From assembly GCA_016222925.1 (NCBI GenBank), contig JACRQB010000159.1, forward strand, positions 1 to 6,441: 6,441 nt of DNA, written 5' to 3'. Below, one piece after another: positions 6,327-6,441 of the stretch. The position numbers were made by a program, and so were the translations under genes. A model generated the notes under the pieces. The model was not told where the DNA came from. It did not search any database and saw only the letters and a program-made list of their open reading frames with translations. How positions within the stretch are numbered: the stretch's first letter is position 1; every line of letters starts with the position of its first letter. Origin of the DNA: Nitrospirota bacterium. Lineage in GTDB: Bacteria > Nitrospirota > Nitrospiria > Nitrospirales > Nitrospiraceae.

Positions 6327-6441
6327 ATGATCCAGCAGCAGTGTTTCCGCGGATGTTTGGCAATCTTAGCGAGTGCGTCCCTCGTCTTGGGAGGCTGCAC
6401 CACGGCTCTTGTCCACGATGACGTCAAGTACCCGAAAACCG
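6327..6441 (+). CDS. Putative lipoprotein, N-terminal fragment cut by window edge
   Basis: This gene starts at an ATG with a strong Shine-Dalgarno and is open to the right edge, giving 38 visible codons. The N-terminus is a lipoprotein signal peptide: a short polar start with one arginine (R8), a hydrophobic core (about 11-21) and a lipobox L-G-G-C, with C24 as the residue expected to be lipidated after cleavage by signal peptidase II. The mature start TTALVHDDVKYPKT is not one I recognise. There is no aspartate at the +2 position, so by the E. coli rule (which may not hold here) outer-membrane sorting would be expected. It is the only plus-strand gene here and diverges from the EamA transporter. 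Confidence 0.8.
   Translation, partial: MIQQQCFRGCLAILASASLVLGGCTTALVHDDVKYPKT

Overview
The window looks like a chromosomal segment of a Nitrospira-type bacterium (nitrite oxidiser or comammox). This rests on the combination of a urea-type ABC transporter binding protein, a PAS/HisKA_3 histidine kinase with a four-helix membrane input and its NarL/FixJ-type regulator, together with moderately high G+C. It is an inference, because no rRNA or marker gene is present. All genes except the last lie on the minus strand, so transcription runs from high to low coordinates.

In transcription order: a DMT/EamA exporter (about 6195 to 5293); a membrane-bound PAS histidine kinase (5142 to 3685) whose stop overlaps the start of a NarL-type response regulator (3688 to 3035) by four bases; an NCS1-family nucleobase/nitrogen-compound transporter (2805 to 1315); a cysteine-rich tail reading in the +1 frame (down to 1131) that looks like the broken-off C-terminus of that transporter; a roughly 246-base leader region containing a five-codon minigene with a strong Shine-Dalgarno; and the 5' two thirds of urtA (884 to 1), a Tat-exported urea-binding protein that runs off the left edge. 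At the right edge a small lipoprotein gene starts divergently on the plus strand at 6327.

The left half reads as a nitrogen-acquisition region. UrtA would deliver urea, or a related amide, to an ABC permease encoded beyond the left edge. The NCS1 protein would be a secondary transporter for a nitrogenous compound. The kinase/regulator pair directly upstream is a candidate controller, but nothing in the sequence proves which promoter it acts on.

The most notable observation is the NCS1 C-terminus. The transporter frame ends in about 15 unremarkable residues, while the +1 frame carries a CxxC...CSLC module with coding-like third positions and no start of its own. This points to a frameshift (biological or assembly error) or to recoding. 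I found no CRISPR array, mobile element, tRNA or rRNA, and no convincing Rho-independent terminator.
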